Below, in pieces: positions 60,084 through 64,000 of a stretch of 64,000 nt of DNA. Positions within the stretch are counted from its first letter, which is position 1. The number at the start of each line of letters is the position of its first letter. The stretch is from Flavobacterium tagetis (GTDB taxonomy: Bacteria; Bacteroidota; Bacteroidia; Flavobacteriales; Flavobacteriaceae). The notes beneath the pieces were generated by a model. It was not told the origin of the DNA. It saw only the letters and a list, made by a program, of their open reading frames with translations, and did no database searches. The stretch spans positions 744,001 to 808,000 of the forward strand of contig NZ_JAERSF010000001.1 of the NCBI RefSeq assembly GCF_016735615.1, read 5' to 3'. The translations under genes were made by a program, and so were the position numbers.

Positions 60084-60791
60084 ATGATCACAATTCAGAA
60101 TTTAACCAAAGTTTTTAGAACAGAAGAAATAGAAACTGCTGCTTTGAGCGGTATCAACGTAGAAATAAAAAAAGGAGATTTTTTAACCATCATGGGACCT
60201 TCGGGCTGTGGAAAATCAACTTTATTAAATATAATCGGGCTTTTGGACAGCGCAGATGGCGGAAGCTATAAATTATTAGATCAGGAAATGATTGGTCTGA
60301 AAGAAAAAGGAAGAGCGCAAGTGCGTAAAGAAAACATTGGTTTTATTTTTCAAAACTTCAACTTAATCGATGAGCTTTCTGTTTACGATAATATCGAACT
60401 GCCATTGCTTTACAACAATGTAAAAGCTTCTGAAAGAAAACAGAAAATTGAGGCTATTGCTGAAAAATTAAATATCTCTCATCGTCTGAAACATTTTCCG
60501 CAACAGCTTTCGGGAGGACAGCAACAGAGAGTTGCGGTTGCAAGAGCTTTGGTAAATGACCCTAAAATTATTTTGGCCGATGAGCCAACAGGAAACCTAG
60601 ACAGTAAAAACGGTAATGAGGTAATGGAACTTTTAACCGATTTGCATGCTAAAGGCGCTACCATTTTGATGGTTACCCACTCTGATTATGATGCTTCTTT
60701 TTCGCAAAGAACCATTCATATGAAAGACGGAGTTATATTTTCTGAGAAATTAAATCAACGAAATGTTGATGTTTTTATGGACGCTAAATAA
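60084..60791 (+). CDS. ABC transporter ATP-binding protein (MacB/LolD type)
   Basis: The 235-residue ATPase has Walker A GPSGCGKST (38-46), Q-loop FIFQNFNLIDEL, signature LSGGQQQRVAVARAL (about 140-154), Walker B KIILADEPTGNLDS and the switch His in MVTHSDYDA. The NLID after the Q-loop and overall length fit the MacB/LolD/FtsE branch that couples to MacB-type permeases. It energises export of a drug, peptide or lipoprotein by the permease downstream. Confidence 0.95.
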   Translation: MITIQNLTKVFRTEEIETAALSGINVEIKKGDFLTIMGPSGCGKSTLLNIIGLLDSADGGSYKLLDQEMIGLKEKGRAQVRKENIGFIFQNFNLIDELSVYDNIELPLLYNNVKASERKQKIEAIAEKLNISHRLKHFPQQLSGGQQQRVAVARALVNDPKIILADEPTGNLDSKNGNEVMELLTDLHAKGATILMVTHSDYDASFSQRTIHMKDGVIFSEKLNQRNVDVFMDAK

Positions 60792-60798
60792 TAAAGTG

Positions 60799-60870
60799 AT
60801 GATTAAAATTATTGTTACTGCATTTGTAGTTCTGGTAGAATTAGTGTGCAAAATATTTACTATGATTTAA
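60799..60870 (+). CDS. possible 23-residue hydrophobic peptide
   Basis: The ATG at 60799 opens a frame of 23 codons, MIKIIVTAFVVLVELVCKIF and three more residues (ending TMI), then TAA. It lies 7 bases after the ATPase stop, in the same operon, before the permease gene. One membrane helix is predicted. It may be a small membrane peptide associated with the transporter, or just chance. Confidence 0.3.
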   Translation: MIKIIVTAFVVLVELVCKIFTMI

Positions 60871-60925
60871 AACCCGAAAGGTTTACCAAAAACAACCATA
60901 TCAACTATAAAAAATATACTTCAAA

Positions 60926-63355
60926 ATGATTTTTAACTGGTTTAAAATATTTATATATCATTTAAAGCAAAGCAAACTGTTTTCGTTTTTAAATGTTTTA
61001 GGACTAAGCATCGGAATTGCGGGCGTAATCTTTGCCATTTTGTATTGGAACAATGAGCATTCTTATGATCAATGGAATCCTGAAAAAGAGAATACCTACA
61101 TGGTCCTTAACAGACTTAGCAATGGAGACACATGGGGTTCCAATTCTATTCCGTTTGGCGAGACTTGTAAAGCTTCTATTCCTGAAATAGAAAATGTGTG
61201 CTTCTTTCATACTTGGTACGATGAAGACATAATCAAATATCAGGATCAAAAACTGATGACAAAAGACATCCTCTCTAGCGATGAAAATTTCTTTGATTTT
61301 TTTCCATTTGAAATTATTAAAGGCGCTAAAAGCAATATTCTAAAAGAAAAAAATAGTGTTGCAATTTCTGAAGAACAGGCATTATTAATGTTTAAAAATG
61401 AAGATCCTATTGGAAAATCTATTTCTTATGGAAATAAAAACTATACCATAAAATCGGTATACCGCATTAGTAAACCATCATCTATAGAACCTTCTTTTGT
61501 TTTTAGTGATGTGAAAAGAGAAGGTGACCTTGATGCATGGGGAAATTTTAATTATGGTTTACTAATTAAAACTAAGAAAAATGCAGATGTTTCTACTGTT
61601 TTAAAGAAAATGCAAAATGTTTATTTTGTAAATAGAACCGTAAAAGATGCCAAAGAAAGCGGCATGACCGTTGAACAATATGTTAAAGAAAACGGTGAAA
61701 TAAAAGTCATTTTAGATCAATTGAAAACGTCTCGCCTTTACGGAACCAAAAGTTCTGCTGGTCAAAACTATCCTGAAGGTGTAGGAAATTTAAAATTGCT
61801 TTATATCATGGCGGGCTTGTCTGTTTTGATTTTAGTTTTATCATTGGTAAACTACATCAACCTAGCAACAGCATCGGCTATAAAACGCGCAAAAGAAGTT
61901 GGGGTACGCAAAATTGTAGGCGCTTCAAAAAATCAGATTATTATTCAGTTTATTTTCGAAACTGCAATAATTGTAACATTAGCTATTTTGTTTGCCTTAG
62001 CAATTGTAGAACTTTCATTGCCATATTACAACAATTTTTTAAACAAAACACTGACTATGAATGGCAGTGAATTCTACCTGCAGCTCATTTTCATTTTTGG
62101 ATTAGTTATCGTTCTTGCGGGTATTTTCCCTGCCATTTATATCTCAAATTTTGAAACTCTAAAAGTTTTAAAAGGTAATTTCTCTCGTAGCAAAGGAGGC
62201 ATTTGGATTCGGAATTCGATGCTTATTTTTCAGTTCGGAATTGCGGCTTTCTTTATCATTGGAGCGCTAATTGTCAATTCTCAAGTAAAATATATGATGG
62301 AGAAAGATTTAGGCTTTAGTGGTGATCAGGTCATTTCTATTCCTTATAATACCGTGGACAGACTCAAAAGAACTGATGATTATTTAGTTTCAAAACAAGA
62401 AATTAAAAAAATACCGGGAGTTGTTGATGTTACTACATTTGCTGGAGCTTTTGGAGGCAATTCAGGTTCAAGTTCAGGATTTAAGCACAATGGGATTTTT
62501 GTACAGCCAAAAAACATTGAAATGGATTTTGGTTTCCTAGATATGATGAAAATAAAAATAGTTAAAGGCCGCGATTTATCTCCTCAATACGCTTCAGATA
62601 CTATAAGCGGCATGCTTATGAATGAAACATTGGTTAAAATGTTAAACCTGAAAGATCCAATTAATACCGTTATAACTTCGGGATGGAGCATCAACAATGG
62701 AGACAATTTAAAGTTTAAAATTGTTGGAGTTGTAAAAGATTTCAATTTAACCGGATTACAAAATGAAGTTCCTCCAATGGTTTTTATAAATCTTAAAACT
62801 TTAAAATGGAATAACTTTAGTAATGTTCTTGTCAAGGTTTCGCCAAATAATTTAACAGAAACGTTAGATAAATTGAAATTATATTGGGAGAAGAATGTAA
62901 ACCCAGACTATCCATTTGACTACGAATTTGTTAACAAAGGATTTGCGAGAACTTATGCAGAGCAAGTGAAACAAAAAAACCTGTTTTTTATTCTAAATTT
63001 GGTTGTAATTATAATTGCTATCTTTGGATTGTTTGCTTTGGCATCATTTTCGATGGAGAGAAGATTGAAAGAAATCGCCATTAGAAAAACTTTAGGAGCT
63101 GAAACAGATATACTCCTAAAAGAATTATCGAAACAATATATTGTTTTCTGTTTTATAGGATTTGCAATCGGAATTGTTCCTGCTTATATATTATTACAGA
63201 AATGGCTTGAAGATTTCGCTTTTAGAATTGGAATATCGACCATTCCATTTGTAATTGCCCTGATTTCTCTTTTGATTTTAACTTTAATAATTGTTTTAAC
63301 AAAAGCATTTCAGGTTACTAGAATAGACGTTTTAAAATATCTAAAATACGAATAA
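60926..63355 (+). CDS. ABC transporter permease (MacB/FtsX type)
   Basis: The 809-residue inner-membrane protein has two FtsX modules. It begins with an N-terminal helix (FSFLNVLGLSIGIAGVIFAIL), then a large periplasmic MacB-like domain. Three helices follow, with SAIKRAKEVGVRKIVGASKNQIIIQFIFETAI (about 316-347). A second anchor (SMLIFQFGIAAFFIIGALIVN) leads to another periplasmic domain and three last helices with SMERRLKEIAIRKTLGAETDILLKELSKQYI. This duplicated eight-helix form is common in Bacteroidota. It works with the ATPase at 60084 and the adaptor at 58695. Confidence 0.92.
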   Translation: MIFNWFKIFIYHLKQSKLFSFLNVLGLSIGIAGVIFAILYWNNEHSYDQWNPEKENTYMVLNRLSNGDTWGSNSIPFGETCKASIPEIENVCFFHTWYDEDIIKYQDQKLMTKDILSSDENFFDFFPFEIIKGAKSNILKEKNSVAISEEQALLMFKNEDPIGKSISYGNKNYTIKSVYRISKPSSIEPSFVFSDVKREGDLDAWGNFNYGLLIKTKKNADVSTVLKKMQNVYFVNRTVKDAKESGMTVEQYVKENGEIKVILDQLKTSRLYGTKSSAGQNYPEGVGNLKLLYIMAGLSVLILVLSLVNYINLATASAIKRAKEVGVRKIVGASKNQIIIQFIFETAIIVTLAILFALAIVELSLPYYNNFLNKTLTMNGSEFYLQLIFIFGLVIVLAGIFPAIYISNFETLKVLKGNFSRSKGGIWIRNSMLIFQFGIAAFFIIGALIVNSQVKYMMEKDLGFSGDQVISIPYNTVDRLKRTDDYLVSKQEIKKIPGVVDVTTFAGAFGGNSGSSSGFKHNGIFVQPKNIEMDFGFLDMMKIKIVKGRDLSPQYASDTISGMLMNETLVKMLNLKDPINTVITSGWSINNGDNLKFKIVGVVKDFNLTGLQNEVPPMVFINLKTLKWNNFSNVLVKVSPNNLTETLDKLKLYWEKNVNPDYPFDYEFVNKGFARTYAEQVKQKNLFFILNLVVIIIAIFGLFALASFSMERRLKEIAIRKTLGAETDILLKELSKQYIVFCFIGFAIGIVPAYILLQKWLEDFAFRIGISTIPFVIALISLLILTLIIVLTKAFQVTRIDVLKYLKYE

Positions 63356-63378
63356 GCTTGTAGACCATTTTTTTTAAA

Positions 63379-63420
63379 GAAGCCCGACAGATTTCAGTAA
63401 AATCCGTCGGGCTTTTGTTT
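63379..63420. terminator. bidirectional terminator
   Basis: AAGCCCGAC and GTCGGGCTT pair around a 17-base loop with inner pairs, followed by TTGTTTTT. It lies between the efflux operon and the convergent L,D-transpeptidase gene. Confidence 0.9.
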
Positions 63421-64000
63421 TTAATCTTTCATGGTTACAGAATCATTGTAGATCAGCTTATCCAGACTTTGGTCACGATCGTATACATCTGGAAAAAAAT
63501 TAACTTCTCCATTATCCTGAACCCAGCATGTAAAATAACCTATATAAACAGGAATTTTACGTTTAAGCATACAAGTAGTTTCTTTTCCGCCATTCATAGC
63601 ACTTTCTATTTTATCCGCTGGCCAGTCTGGATCATCTTTTAAAATATGTAATGCAAGCTGTTTGGCTTCTTTCACATTTATACAGCCGTGGCTAAAAGTA
63701 CGTTTTTCAAATTCGAATAAACTTTTTGCAGGCGTGTCGTGCATATAAATATCGTTTGGATTCGGAAACATGAATTTTACTAATCCCAGAGAATTTTTAG
63801 GTCCTGGTTTTTGCCTTACTTTACCTCCGTTCCATTCCATATTATGTTCTTCTAAATAGTTTTTATCACTTGCAATCTGGAGTTTCAACTCGTTTTGAAT
63901 AATACTTGTCGGCACATACCAATACGGACTAAAAACGATTCGATCCATACTTCCGCTAAAGATTACCGTTTCGCTTAGCCTATTACCAACAAAAATGTCC
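63421..64000 (-). CDS. L,D-transpeptidase (YkuD domain), C-terminal part
   Basis: The frame is open from the right edge (upstream residues include VGNRLSETVIFSGS) to the stop at 63421, so the N-terminal part of the gene is outside the window. An internal ATG at 63948 is not the start. The visible 193 residues contain the YkuD catalytic region: HDTPAKSLFEFEKRTFSHGCINVKEAKQLA, with SHGCINV as the catalytic His/Cys motif. The enzyme cross-links peptidoglycan or attaches proteins to it in the periplasm. It is of the longer YcbB-like type judging by the position of the domain. Confidence 0.9.
   Translation of the reverse strand, partial: DIFVGNRLSETVIFSGSMDRIVFSPYWYVPTSIIQNELKLQIASDKNYLEEHNMEWNGGKVRQKPGPKNSLGLVKFMFPNPNDIYMHDTPAKSLFEFEKRTFSHGCINVKEAKQLALHILKDDPDWPADKIESAMNGGKETTCMLKRKIPVYIGYFTCWVQDNGEVNFFPDVYDRDQSLDKLIYNDSVTMKD

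Overview
The window looks like chromosomal DNA from Flavobacterium or a very close relative in the Bacteroidota. It is AT-rich. Promoters, where visible, follow the Bacteroidota TTG-N19-TAnnTTTG pattern rather than the E. coli pattern. Start codons lack clear Shine-Dalgarno sequences, and lipoproteins have Bacteroidota-style lipoboxes. The gene content is typical of the group: TonB-dependent receptors with carboxypeptidase-like N-termini, DUF4625, DUF6624, M56/BlaI pairs and NtrC-like regulators. No rRNA, CRISPR array, phage or complete insertion sequence was seen.

Layout. 1-8.7 kb is mostly housekeeping: DUF937 and DUF456 proteins, a GT2 glycosyltransferase with an LPG-synthase-like membrane protein, ruvC, hemW, a cyclase-family hydrolase and a GNAT/DUF4260/MmcQ cluster. 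8.8-18.1 kb holds a DUF4407 protein, a TonB-dependent receptor paired with a beta-propeller phytase, pckA and a saccharopine dehydrogenase-like gene. 18.2-22.3 kb is a five-gene minus-strand operon: MORN-type lipoprotein, two DUF6624 paralogues, a BlaI repressor and an M56/TonB sensor. Its promoter carries a BlaI-type palindrome exactly over the -7 box. 22.6-28 kb has a dipeptidase, tRNA-Leu, small accessory genes embedded in repeats, and a HAD phosphatase. 28-34.5 kb has an NHL-type lipoprotein and an AraC-TolC-HlyD-MFS multidrug efflux cluster. 34.7-35.9 kb is a tRNA-Asp array in which one copy is broken and abuts a GIY-YIG gene. 35.9-39.4 kb encodes DUF58 and M1 aminopeptidase proteins. 39.4-44.8 kb is a probable zinc-acquisition operon: two TGCAA-N5-TTGCA boxes over the promoter, two DUF4625 lipoproteins, a TonB-dependent receptor and an AztD-like His-rich lipoprotein. 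44.9-58.5 kb holds trxA, AsmA, an HNH endonuclease, HPF, amt, trmB, an alkyltransferase-like protein and a sigma-54 two-component pair. 58.7-63.4 kb is a MacAB-like efflux operon with a sigma-54-type promoter beside that pair. The window ends inside an L,D-transpeptidase gene.

The most promising places for something undescribed are: (1) the BlaI/M56-TonB/DUF6624 operon with its operator; (2) the zinc operon with double operators; (3) a 122-bp partial duplication that puts a hairpin-enclosed 28-codon upstream ORF in front of a small paralogous gene (49.75-49.9 kb); (4) the GIY-YIG gene joined to a truncated tRNA-Asp; and (5) a dense family of palindromic intergenic repeats built from a small set of recurring words (CGCAAAG, CGCAGATT, CACGAATT, CATATAAGTGATATAAG, GGCTAAAGCC). 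All family names come from reading the sequence and from memory of the families; no search was run.
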